From Campylorhamphus procurvoides (Eukaryota; Chordata; Aves; Passeriformes; Dendrocolaptidae), in assembly GCA_013396655.1 (NCBI GenBank), contig WBMV01002768.1, forward strand, positions 437,076-501,075: a stretch of DNA of 64,000 nt. The letters run 5' to 3'. The position numbers and the translations under genes were made by a program. The notes under the pieces were generated by a model that ran no database searches, was not told where the DNA came from, and worked only from the letters and a program-made list of their open reading frames with translations. Position 1 is the stretch's first letter. Each line of letters begins with the position of its first letter. Below are positions 60,901 to 64,000 of the stretch, piece by piece.

Positions 60901-63753
60901 CAGGGGCTGCAGCCCTTGGACAGCAGCACAGCCCAGCCTGGAGCACACAGAACACTGCCCAGCGCCGAGGAGTCCCCAGCTCCCTATGGCCTCCGGACTT
61001 CAGCTGAGTTTGCAGCCCCAGGGGATGCCCCAGGGCTGCTGGGGAGAGAGCCCAGGCCCAGTGGGAGTTCGGGAGTGGAGCGTGGCAGTGGCAGCCTGGA
61101 GGTGTCTGCCTCGGAGCTGGAAGGGGCTGCTGAGGAGGGCGCAGAGCACTTCTTTGATGCTCGGGAGGCTCACAGCGATGAGAACCCGTCAGAGAGTGAA
61201 CTGATGGAAAGGAAGGAGGAAGAGGATGTGCAAATACGGATCTCAGGTGAGATTCATTCCCTCAGCCCCTTCCCTCAGGTTCACTCTTGGAGCCTTCTCC
61301 CTTGCTCAGCTGCTCCAGGGCAGACAAAGTGAACTCTCCACCCTGCCAAGTCATTCCAGTGCAGGCTGTAGCTCATTAGTTCTCTGTTTCGTGGCAGGAG
61401 AAGCTGTGGGGTTAACACACTGGGGCACTCTGTAATTGCAGAGGCACCAGGCACAATCCAAGCTCTTGATTGCAGGTTCCCTCACCACTTTATCTCCCAG
61501 CTGGCTGTTGGGACCTGTAGGGAAAGGTTTTCCTTCAGGGCAAAGCCCTTTTTCAAGCCCCCATGGCTCGTGATGCCATTTTGTGTTGGCTTCTCCTGGT
61601 CAAGCTTCAGAAAAGAAAAGAATTTTGCTTTGCACTGTCATCATCTCCTGTGACCTTACCCCAGTCTGAAGCTCTTAAAAGCTTATTATTTTTATTATTT
61701 CTATTCTTTTTTGCTGCATGTGGTCTATTTGACAGCTTTCTGAGCACACTAAACTTACCATGGAAGCTGGTGTTTATCACGTGCAGGCTGTAGTAGAGGT
61801 AGCTACAATTAGGTAGATTGAAGATTAATAGTCATGTAGAAATTTCTTATCCAAAAATATGCTTTTATTTAAAAGTTGGATTATATCCATGTGAATAAGC
61901 CCATTTGTGACTGCCCAAATGCTGCCTTCCAGCTACATATTGCAAATAATTTTTCTTGCTGAGACATTTTAAATTATTAAAACTGAGCCAACAACTTGAG
62001 GCATCTAATTTATTTGTCACCTCTTACACTGTTTACTTTTTTAACTGTGCAGGGCCATCACAATGAGATTGATCTCTTTTTAGTCAATTCTGACTCCATG
62101 TGCTGCCTTTGCTGTAGAGAAATTACTTGATAGAACCCTACTGGGTGCAGGCTGTGAAGGCATTTCTATCTGTAATTGCTTTATCTTTTAACATATACAA
62201 CAAGTTAAATTTTAAAGGTAACTCATTTAAAAGCATCCTCAGTACCATAAGTGGGGGTTAGAAATCTGGAAGTTTGGTTTGTCAGGTAAGGGCAGGTTTT
62301 TCAGTCGTTATAATAGAAACAGAGATTTTGGAAGCACAGGAAGGTGGGTGACCAGCTCATAGAATATCCTGAGATGGAATAGATTCCCAAGGATCACAGA
62401 GTCCAACTCCTGGCCATCTAACCATATAGTTCTTAGTCTGCAGTGCTAAAAGCATCCCCAATCTCTGAAGCAGTTCAGAACCAAGCTGAGCCCTGCTCTG
62501 TGTAGCTTTGTCTCCAGCTGTCTCACACCATCTCAGAGTTGGGGCTCTCCCCACTCACCTCTCCTCAGGCACCTCTGAGCACCAAGCTGGAGGTGTGAGT
62601 GAAGAGCTGCTCTCTCTCTCCACAGGAAATTATTTGATCCTCGATGGATATGGCACATTGCAGGAGAGCTCCACGGACGAGGAGGTGTCGTCCCTGGTGC
62701 TGCAGTGCACGGGGGGTGGCCGGGCCCCTCTGGACTCAGCGCAGCCGCCGCTGTCCCCGCAGCACCCGCAGTCAGACGGAGGGGGCTCCCCGTTCCCCGA
62801 GGAGATGCTGCCCCCACGCTGGGCAGGCCTGGAAGAGCCCTGCTCCCTCCTGCCCAGCAGGGCCCTCCCCCTGCAGATCCGCCTGCAGCTCATGCAGTAC
62901 ATCCAGAACATTGAGGATGCCCTTGAGAAGCTAAAGGTTTGTTGTGTTCCCAGCCACACCATTGGCCTTCTCACATCCCTTGGGGTTTGGTTCCAAAAAG
63001 GGCTTGAAAGTGATTCTGAGGGGGAAGAAAAGCTGCCACGCTTTGCATCATCTCTGGCTCTTCTGCTTCCAAAGCTCCCAGGAATTTGGGGCTGTTCTGC
63101 TTGCATTGAGTTGTGGATCACGAGAGCCAAGTATTTCTGCTAGAGCTGGTGGGCACATATTGGTTTGAATCTGGAGAGGTTCCTGAGGGACAGGACAAGT
63201 CTGCAGCAGTGCAGTTTTGAAGGGCCCACTGACCTAAGAAATATGAATTCCCGGCATAAAAAGGCTTATCAAATCTGTTGCTTGCTGCTGCTGCCAATGC
63301 CAAATGAAGATGCTGAGTTACAGCAGACCAGTAACAAGGTTTTCAGGCTAAAGGTATTCAAAATGATTTCTTTTTGTAAGTGATGGGGACTCTCTATACA
63401 AGATAGTCATTGCTGCAGAAGGCTTAGAGCATTTTGATGTGTGAAACGTTCAGTAGCCAGCCTTCAATTTAACTGAAATCTGTGGGGAAACCCCCAGAAT
63501 ACTGCATGCCAATGGAAGGTCAGGTAAAGGTGCTGCTCAGGGAGTTGAGAGCCATTGTGGGTCAGTGCAGCATGGGTGAGTGCAGTCCACCCACCTGCAG
63601 TGAAACTTCCCTTTGGCCATTTGAAGCCCTCGTGGTCACTAAGGAGCCACCTGAGCCTTGGGCTTGGTTTTGTTTTGCAGGAGGTGGAGGAGGACTACAC
63701 CATTCTCCGACGCCAAGGGCTGGCTGGCTCAGCCTCCACAGGGGAGCACTCAG
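27887..63753 (+). CDS. ARHGEF12: ARHGEF12 (LARG) Rho guanine-nucleotide exchange factor, 39 coding exons, both ends incomplete
   Basis: This multidomain RhoGEF links G-alpha-12/13-coupled receptors and plexin-B to RhoA activation at the plasma membrane. The joined exons give about 1526 residues in one open frame, against roughly 1540 in vertebrate orthologues. Domain order, numbered as if ten residues lie upstream, is PDZ (about 68-150), coiled coil (about 197-262), RGSL (about 363-558), DH (about 786-983), PH (about 1010-1130) and a long acidic/Ser-Pro tail. It is LARG rather than its paralogue ARHGEF11 because the N-terminus reads FPLKKP and then KKQKVER, the PDZ reads GFGLTVSGDNPVFVQSV, and the tail contains GEHFFDAREAHSDENPSE. 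Those comparisons are from memory of the human protein. Every intron is GT-AG. The start-codon exon is not visible, and the final split codon after 63753 plus the stop lie beyond the window. Confidence 0.96.
28607..28695 (+). CDS. ARHGEF12: ARHGEF12 exon 3, N-terminal basic tail
   Basis: Acceptor CTGCCACAG, donor GTACAG. It encodes residues about 19-48, including HGSIL, DKKQKVER and HDFDPT, as in LARG. The stretch CSSTH appears one residue longer than the corresponding human segment I remember. The following 1.5 kb intron contains no repeat or exon I recognise. Confidence 0.93.
30217..30273 (+). CDS. ARHGEF12: ARHGEF12 exon 4, Ser/Lys-rich linker
   Basis: It follows a strong pyrimidine tract (CTCTCTCTCC...GTGCAG) and ends at donor GTAAGC. 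It encodes residues about 49-68, DSSSKKTKSSSEESRSETY, essentially as in human LARG. It leads directly into the PDZ domain. Confidence 0.95.
31360..31460. repeat. A-rich low-complexity stretch
   Basis: Repeated runs of four to seven adenines, including CCCAAAAAAACTCAATAAAA and TTTTAAAAAACCCTAAACC, within intron 4. It may be the tail of an old insertion, but no element body is recognisable. Confidence 0.6.
33685..33802 (-). mobile_element. CR1 LINE fragment, antisense, internally deleted
   Basis: CACAGAATGGCTTGGGTTGG is followed by AAGGGACCTTAAGAA. It then jumps to CCTTCCACTAGGCCAGGTTT, missing part of the usual intervening segment. It is about 118 bp. Confidence 0.85.
37047..37145 (+). CDS. 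ARHGEF12: ARHGEF12 exon 5, PDZ domain first part
   Basis: Acceptor CTCTGCAG, donor GTGGGC. It encodes residues about 68-101: GLVQRCVVIQRDENGFGLTV and then SGDNPVFVQSVKE. GFGLTV is the PDZ carboxylate-binding loop (G-phi-G-phi type). In the family this domain binds C-terminal motifs of plexin-B and some GPCRs. The next intron is 462 bp with nothing notable. Confidence 0.97.
37608..37657 (+). CDS. ARHGEF12: ARHGEF12 exon 6, PDZ domain middle
   Basis: Acceptor CCCTCCAG, donor GTAAGG. This 50-bp exon encodes residues about 101-117, DGAAMRAGVQTGDRIIK, the conserved central helix and strand of the PDZ fold. It is followed by an 800-bp intron in which I see nothing. Confidence 0.96.
38458..38515 (+). 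CDS. ARHGEF12: ARHGEF12 exon 7, PDZ domain C-terminal helix
   Basis: Acceptor CTGGCCCAG, donor GTAAGT. It encodes residues about 118-137, VNGTLVTHSNHLEVVKLIK. The helix residues HLEVV line the peptide groove in the family. The next intron is 680 bp with nothing notable. Confidence 0.97.
39196..39374 (+). CDS. ARHGEF12: ARHGEF12 exon 8, end of PDZ and following linker
   Basis: Acceptor CCCTGCAG, donor GTAAGA. It encodes residues about 137-196. SGSYVALTVQGRPPGSPQIP closes the PDZ fold. A Ser/Pro linker follows, including GHMSPIMTSPHSPG and ERITSPVLMG, as in LARG. Confidence 0.97.
39754..39831 (+). CDS. ARHGEF12: ARHGEF12 exon 9, coiled-coil first part
   Basis: Acceptor TATTTTCCAG, donor GTACTG. 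It encodes residues about 197-222, including EENNIVHNQKVEILRKMLQ and KEQERLQ. The heptad-like spacing of Ile/Leu/Met agrees with the coiled coil known in this family. Both boundaries fall between codons. Confidence 0.97.
40033..40152 (+). CDS. ARHGEF12: ARHGEF12 exon 10, coiled-coil second part
   Basis: Acceptor GTTGTGCAG (weak pyrimidine tract), donor GTAACT. It encodes residues about 223-262, with RLLKEIQEAKKHIPQLQEQL as a clear amphipathic helix. It ends SKATGCTQ. Only 201 bp separate it from exon 9. Confidence 0.96.
40613..40747 (+). CDS. ARHGEF12: ARHGEF12 exon 11, variable acidic/Ser linker
   Basis: Acceptor TCTTTTTAG, donor GTGAGT. It encodes residues about 263-307, starting DGVLSSRSVSESLQISEGEA and ending SRPNSDIAD. 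It is poorly conserved apart from its serine/acidic character and the SRP-S-D motif. The 1.37 kb intron that follows holds nothing I recognise. Confidence 0.9.
42117..42188 (+). CDS. ARHGEF12: ARHGEF12 exon 12, linker before RGSL
   Basis: Acceptor CTTTCCCAG, donor GTGAGT. It encodes residues about 308-331, SPRSGLKERIYSDESPEKAE and VQDT. KERIY and PEK match LARG. Its 72 bp sit between codon boundaries, so it is skippable without a frameshift. A 748-bp intron follows with nothing notable. Confidence 0.93.
42937..43029 (+). CDS. ARHGEF12: ARHGEF12 exon 13, acidic segment before RGSL
   Basis: Acceptor CTCCCCCAG, donor GTGGGA. It encodes residues about 332-362. The conserved end IIGAEDDDFDTEQEQ is the acidic strip that in RGSL RhoGEFs precedes the RGS-like box and contributes to G-alpha contacts and GAP activity. 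Confidence 0.96.
43406..43516 (+). CDS. ARHGEF12: ARHGEF12 exon 14, RGSL domain start
   Basis: Acceptor GTCCTGCAG, donor GTAGGA. It encodes residues about 363-399. INGQCSCFQNIELLKSRPAH and LAVLLHHVVSQFDPAAL are the opening helices of the RGS-like domain that binds activated G-alpha-12/13. A 444-bp intron follows with nothing notable. Confidence 0.97.
43961..44059 (+). CDS. ARHGEF12: ARHGEF12 exon 15, RGSL domain
   Basis: Acceptor TCTCCCACAG, donor GTAGGT. It encodes residues about 400-432, LCYLYTDLYKQTNSKETRRV and FLEFYQFFLDRAA, the helical core of the RGS-like fold. A 614-bp intron follows with nothing notable beyond an A-run near 44160. Confidence 0.97.
44674..44716 (+). CDS. ARHGEF12: ARHGEF12 exon 16, RGSL domain (43 bp)
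   Basis: Acceptor CTTTTACAG, donor GTAGGG. It encodes residues about 433-447, NLKVPVPDEISLEL, matching the LKVSVPDE segment of LARG. It ends one base into an Asp codon. The next intron is only 105 bp. Confidence 0.95.
44822..44927 (+). CDS. ARHGEF12: ARHGEF12 exon 17, RGSL domain
   Basis: Acceptor ACTCACAG, donor GTAACA. It encodes residues about 447-482, DRRRPELLPEELHRQFIQTM followed by PEVQRNLEDF, all recognisable RGSL helices. It ends two bases into an Arg codon. The next intron carries a CR1 fragment and a minisatellite. Confidence 0.96.
45086..45250 (-). mobile_element. CR1 LINE fragment, antisense, next to the minisatellite
   Basis: It starts mid-element at CCCAGCTTCTCTGGGCAGCC, then CTCACAGGGAAGGGTTTTCC and CCCCTTGTCCTGTCACTCCC. 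The 3'-terminal part expected at its left side is missing. Its right end runs into the tandem array. Confidence 0.82.
45272..45582 (+). repeat. GC-rich minisatellite, six units, upstream of exon 18
   Basis: There are six head-to-tail units, four of about 53 bp and two shorter ones of about 41-45 bp. Each contains one or two copies of a 12-bp sub-unit TGTGCCCCTGGC, then TGCAGGGCAGGGC, then CTCCCTCCC(C/A)(T/C)CAGTGC. The short units lack one 12-bp sub-unit. One copy has an extra CTCC. The array ends 13 bases before the exon 18 boundary, and its degenerate last copy supplies the real acceptor CCCTGTGCAG. It follows directly on a truncated CR1 fragment. Confidence 0.95.
45596..45733 (+). CDS. ARHGEF12: ARHGEF12 exon 18, RGSL domain, directly after a minisatellite
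   Basis: The acceptor CCCTGTGCAG is the tail of a tandem array. The donor is GTAAGT. It encodes residues about 482-528, QKRSMGLTLAEGELSRLDAE, then a charged helix ending CAEQIIAKIEEVL, conserved with LARG. The exon is noticeably GC-rich (GTGCGGGACCGCAGCGCC). The upstream intron is open in the same frame, so only the splice signals define the start. CAG at 45593-45595 gives the right phase. Confidence 0.95.
46193..46225 (+). CDS. ARHGEF12: ARHGEF12 exon 19 (33-bp microexon)
   Basis: Acceptor CTTTTATTTAG, donor GTAATG. It completes the Leu of exon 18 and encodes MTSQPLEEDK plus two bases of a Ser codon (residues about 528-539). LARG has a comparable MTAQ..EEDK segment. It is frame-preserving and sits near the end of the RGSL region. 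The 861-bp intron that follows contains an antisense CR1 fragment. Confidence 0.92.
46672..46849 (-). mobile_element. CR1 LINE fragment, antisense
   Basis: It reads AGAATGGCTGGGTTGGAAGG, CAGGGACACCTTCCACTGTC, CTCCAAGCCCTGTCCAACCT and CAGCTTCTCTGGGCAACC in CR1 order. It is about 178 bp, within intron 19. Confidence 0.92.
47087..47201 (+). CDS. ARHGEF12: ARHGEF12 exon 20, end of RGSL region
   Basis: Acceptor CCTTGGTAG, donor GTAGGG. It encodes residues about 539-577, STMQYVILTYMKHLGVKVKE and then KRGRIGFLPKIK, strongly conserved with LARG. The following 736-bp intron contains a short CR1 fragment. Confidence 0.97.
47469..47525 (-). mobile_element. Short CR1 fragment, antisense
   Basis: About 55 bp: CACAGAATATGCTGAGTTGG, then AAGGACCACACAGGGATCAC. 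It resembles the fragments at 5.0, 49.1 and 62.4 kb. Confidence 0.65.
47938..48043 (+). CDS. ARHGEF12: ARHGEF12 exon 21, basic linker
   Basis: Acceptor TAACTGCAG, donor GTATGT. It encodes residues about 578-613: KKEKEGEEKGKRRGF and then ILGPPRRPSRHD. The lysine/arginine-rich run between RGSL and DH matches LARG. In the family, basic linkers here influence autoinhibition and membrane contact. The next intron is 202 bp. Confidence 0.96.
48246..48458 (+). CDS. ARHGEF12: ARHGEF12 exon 22, Ser/Pro-rich linker
   Basis: Acceptor TTTGTTCAG, donor GTAGGG. It encodes residues about 613-684, including IGRAMEMQKPRHPKHL, SSVSPEPPDS and KMRQSG. It is probably disordered and phosphorylatable, as judged from Ser-Pro content. 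It matches LARG in its first half and diverges in its second. A 431-bp intron follows; a 14-bp direct duplication lies in it. Confidence 0.94.
48890..49019 (+). CDS. ARHGEF12: ARHGEF12 exon 23, linker before DH
   Basis: Acceptor TCTGTACAG, donor GTAACT. It encodes residues about 684-727, with DGTPRTPNTTFEFPSP and an acidic end EEEGESE. DGTPRT-NT-F-FP matches LARG. The 344-bp intron that follows contains a short CR1 fragment. Confidence 0.94.
49058..49125 (-). mobile_element. Short CR1 fragment, antisense
   Basis: About 65 bp: ATCCTGAGTTGGAAGGGACC, then GAGGATCATTGTAGTCCAGC. It is the reverse complement of a CR1 3' end, in intron 23. Confidence 0.75.
49364..49399 (+). CDS. ARHGEF12: ARHGEF12 exon 24 (36-bp microexon)
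   Basis: Acceptor TTCCTTGCAG, donor GTGAGT. It encodes residues about 727-739, RMVDMGTPKPFRK across the junctions. GTPKPFRK is identical to LARG. Both junctions split a codon after base two, so skipping keeps frame. The 604-bp intron that follows has nothing notable. Confidence 0.94.
50004..50158 (+). CDS. ARHGEF12: ARHGEF12 exon 25, DH activation-box region
   Basis: Acceptor TCACGTTAG, donor GTGAGG. It encodes residues about 739-791. An acidic patch (QSEDELYDFDMDMD) precedes PPNWQQLVSREVL and KRQEVIN, the first helix of DH. In RGSL RhoGEFs, the acidic/Trp segment just upstream of DH tunes basal exchange activity. A 662-bp intron follows with a small local duplication. Confidence 0.96.
50821..50967 (+). 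CDS. ARHGEF12: ARHGEF12 exon 26, DH domain conserved region 1
   Basis: Acceptor CTCTTTGCAG, donor GTAGGA. It encodes residues about 791-840: ELFYTERAHVRTLKVL, then FYQRV and KIFSNLEDILGLH. The conserved Glu of the N-terminal DH helix (ELFYTE) that contacts Rho switch I is present. A 789-bp intron follows with nothing notable. Confidence 0.98.
51757..51842 (+). CDS. ARHGEF12: ARHGEF12 exon 27, DH domain
   Basis: Acceptor TTTTTAAG (a less common AAG, after a T-rich tract), donor GTAAAA. It encodes residues about 840-868, including LNDQMKAVRKRNE and IGQIGEDLLSW, matching LARG. The 839-bp intron that follows carries the only sense-strand CR1 fragment found. Confidence 0.96.
52300..52463 (+). mobile_element. 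CR1 LINE fragment, sense orientation
   Basis: It reads GGCTGCCCCATCCCTGGCAG, CAAGGCCAGCTTAGATGGGG, then GGTGTCCCTGCCCATGGCAG. It ends AGGTCCCTTCCAACCCAAAC and the terminal TTCTGGGATTCTGTGATG octamer-type tail of CR1. It is the only copy in the direction of ARHGEF12. Confidence 0.93.
52682..52807 (+). CDS. ARHGEF12: ARHGEF12 exon 28, DH domain
   Basis: Acceptor CTGGCACAG, donor GTGAGT. It encodes residues about 869-910: FSGAAEEKLKLATATFCSNQ, then PFALEVIKSRQKKDSRFQTF. All of it is readily aligned to LARG. An 806-bp intron follows with nothing notable. Confidence 0.98.
53614..53728 (+). CDS. ARHGEF12: ARHGEF12 exon 29, DH catalytic core (CR3)
   Basis: Acceptor CCAACCCAG, donor GTAAAG. It encodes residues about 911-949: DAESNPLCRRLQLKDIIPTE, then MQRLTKYPLLLDNIAKYT. 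QRLTKYPLLL is the diagnostic helix of Dbl-family DH domains that engages Rho switch regions. It is complete here. A 904-bp intron follows with nothing notable. Confidence 0.98.
54633..54733 (+). CDS. ARHGEF12: ARHGEF12 exon 30, DH C-terminal helix
   Basis: Acceptor TCTCTTGCAG, donor GTAGGA. It encodes residues about 949-982: ELPEEKEKVKKAADHCRQVL, then NHVNQAVKESENKQ, the last DH helix. The next intron is 188 bp. Confidence 0.97.
54922..54999 (+). CDS. ARHGEF12: ARHGEF12 exon 31, DH-PH linker
   Basis: Acceptor TTTTTGGCAG, donor GTGAGT. It encodes residues about 983-1008: HLEDYQRRLDLSYLKQSEDP, then MMDEFR. This helical linker packs PH against DH in LARG. The second half differs from the mammalian sequence I remember. 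A 1.16 kb intron with nothing notable follows. Confidence 0.95.
56160..56235 (+). CDS. ARHGEF12: ARHGEF12 exon 32, PH domain start
   Basis: Acceptor TGGTGCCAG, donor GTGAGT. It encodes residues about 1009-1034: NLDLTKRKMLHEGPLTWKVN, then RDKTI. HEGPL-W is the first strand of the PH fold in this subfamily. A 409-bp intron follows with nothing notable. Confidence 0.97.
56645..56812 (+). CDS. ARHGEF12: ARHGEF12 exon 33, PH domain core
   Basis: Acceptor CTGGGCAG, donor GTCAGT. It encodes residues about 1034-1090: DLYTLLLEDILVLLQKQDDK, then KCHSKILAS and TFSPIIKLNTVLVRQVAT. In RGSL RhoGEFs a hydrophobic patch on this PH domain binds activated RhoA-GTP as feedback. A 479-bp intron follows with nothing notable. 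Confidence 0.98.
57292..57379 (+). CDS. ARHGEF12: ARHGEF12 exon 34, PH domain
   Basis: Acceptor CTGGTGCAG. The exon ends AATGT before donor GTAAGT. It encodes residues about 1090-1119: DNKAFFVISMSENGAHIYEL, then VAQTVSEKN. The donor must be at 57380 rather than two bases earlier, because the next exon resumes with the last base of Val followed by WQDL. An 851-bp intron follows with nothing notable. Confidence 0.96.
58231..58320 (+). CDS. ARHGEF12: ARHGEF12 exon 35, PH C-terminal helix and tail
   Basis: Acceptor TGCTGCAG, donor GTAAGT. It encodes residues about 1119-1149, VWQDLIAQMAGTVK then a variable segment ending IPLPQSGPG. WQDLI is the final PH helix, and PLPQS is shared with LARG. The following intron is only 148 bp. 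Confidence 0.93.
58469..58545 (+). CDS. ARHGEF12: ARHGEF12 exon 36, Glu-rich tail
   Basis: Acceptor TCCCTGCAG, donor GTAAAG. It encodes residues about 1149-1175, a strongly acidic run EEEREEEEQQKLKEQHD followed by SLQSP. The KLKEQH and LQSP motifs correspond to LARG KLKEEQH and LQSP. A 345-bp intron follows with nothing notable. Confidence 0.93.
58891..59118 (+). CDS. ARHGEF12: ARHGEF12 exon 37, C-terminal tail
   Basis: Acceptor TGTTCACTAG, donor GTGAGT. It encodes residues about 1175-1251, beginning DKDLGLESPLIL and ending SEGQWARDALRN. Those ends match LARG; the middle is divergent and Ser-rich. A 1.65 kb intron follows with nothing I recognise. Confidence 0.93.
60773..61246 (+). CDS. ARHGEF12: ARHGEF12 exon 38, largest exon, C-terminal tail
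   Basis: Acceptor CTCCTTGCAG, donor GTGAGA. It encodes residues about 1251-1409. It opens with DLLRQLLAQQLGLAEKG, then has a poorly conserved Ala/Gly/Pro/Glu-rich middle, and closes with GAEHFFDAREAHSDENPSE and VQIRISG. The closing motif is nearly identical to human LARG, while the middle is not. It is clearly GC-richer than the DH-PH exons. A 1.38 kb intron follows; it carries a short CR1 fragment near its end. Confidence 0.95.
62356..62415 (-). mobile_element. Short CR1 fragment, antisense
   Basis: About 60 bp: CTCATAGAATATCCTGAGAT, then CAAGGATCACAGAGTCCAAC and TCCTGG. This is songbird-like CR1 3' end in reverse, in intron 38. Confidence 0.7.
62626..62936 (+). CDS. ARHGEF12: ARHGEF12 exon 39, C-terminal tail
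   Basis: Acceptor TCTCCACAG. The donor GTTTGT is weak. It encodes residues about 1409-1512. GNYLILDGYGTLQESSTDEE matches LARG. A Pro/Ser/Gly-rich variable segment follows, then a helix LQLMQYIQNIEDALEKLK. It is very GC-rich with many CpGs. The coding frame continues open past the donor to a stop at 63141-63143. Confidence 0.94.
63681..63753 (+). CDS. ARHGEF12: ARHGEF12 exon 40, penultimate coding exon
   Basis: Acceptor GTTTTGCAG, donor GTAGGA. It encodes residues about 1513-1537: EVEEDYTILRRQGLAGSAST, then GEHS. This corresponds to LARG KVEESYTIL..RLAGSA near the C-terminus. It ends one base into a codon, and LARG has only about three more residues. The stop-containing exon is not in 63754-64000. 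Confidence 0.93.
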
Positions 63754-64000
63754 GTAGGAACCAGCCTGGCTGGAACGGGGAGCAGGTTCCACCCTGCCTT
63801 CAGACATTAAACAAAGAACACAGAGTCAATTATTCATGTTTCTCACATGCACAAAAAAAGGTTTTCCCACCTTGAGCAGCTCTCAGGGCTGAGCCCATGT
63901 TGATTCCAGGAAAGGTCAGTTGAATCCGCTGAGACTCAGATGTGCAGAGGAGCTTGTTCCTCCTCTGAAAAGGTTGTTTTCAAGCTGTCTCAGCCCACCT
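63754..64000 (+). other. ARHGEF12: ARHGEF12 final intron, 5' part
   Basis: These 247 bases begin with donor GTAGGA. I found no acceptor followed by a short C-terminal coding end, so the last exon and 3' UTR lie downstream of the window. Confidence 0.75.

Noticed and set aside
1..64000. Gene assigned to the paralogue ARHGEF11 (PDZ-RhoGEF)
   Set aside because: The same PDZ-RGSL-DH-PH order was considered, but the N-terminal tail, PDZ loop, coiled coil and the C-terminal HFFDAREAHSDENPSE motif fit ARHGEF12 and not ARHGEF11.
1..64000. CRISPR arrays, bacterial operons, tRNA or rRNA genes, or an undescribed multi-gene system
   Set aside because: I saw no spaced palindromic repeats, no cloverleaf-like segment and no clustered intronless genes. 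The window is one vertebrate gene with its introns.

Overview
The window is vertebrate nuclear DNA, almost certainly from a bird and probably a songbird. It carries many 5'-truncated CR1 LINE fragments of avian type. Its single recognisable gene is a spliced, intron-rich, plus-strand Rho guanine-nucleotide exchange factor. There is no prokaryotic, plasmid or viral gene organisation.

The gene is ARHGEF12 (LARG, leukemia-associated RhoGEF). I reconstructed 39 consecutive coding exons between 27887 and 63753. All use GT-AG boundaries, and all phases agree. Together they hold 4577 coding bases: one base completing a codon begun upstream, 1525 whole codons, and one base starting a final split codon. 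The first coding exon (start codon and about ten residues) and the last few codons with the stop lie outside the window or are not visible in it. Exon numbers used here assume exactly one upstream coding exon.

Layout: 1-27886 is the end of a very long first intron. It contains CR1 fragments, a small unclassified repeat cluster near 6.9-8.1 kb, microsatellites, a 34-base assembly gap and one CpG-richer patch. Positions 27887-30273 hold three small exons for the N-terminal tail. A 6.8 kb intron follows. Positions 37047-39374 encode the PDZ domain, 39754-43029 a coiled coil and acidic linker, 43406-47201 the RGS-like (RGSL) domain, and 47938-50158 a Ser/Pro-rich linker. The Dbl homology (DH) domain lies at about 50140-54740, the pleckstrin homology (PH) domain at about 54920-58260, and the C-terminal regulatory tail from there to 63753.

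In the family, the RGSL domain receives activated G-alpha-12/13, the PDZ domain docks plexin-B or other receptor C-termini, and the DH-PH module loads GTP onto RhoA. All these parts look intact here.

I found no previously undescribed biological system. The most unusual element is a GC-rich minisatellite at 45272-45595 that runs directly into the 3' splice site of an RGSL exon. Each copy repeats a pyrimidine-tract-plus-CAG motif, which makes a ladder of decoy acceptors. One of these would give an in-frame 54-codon insertion.
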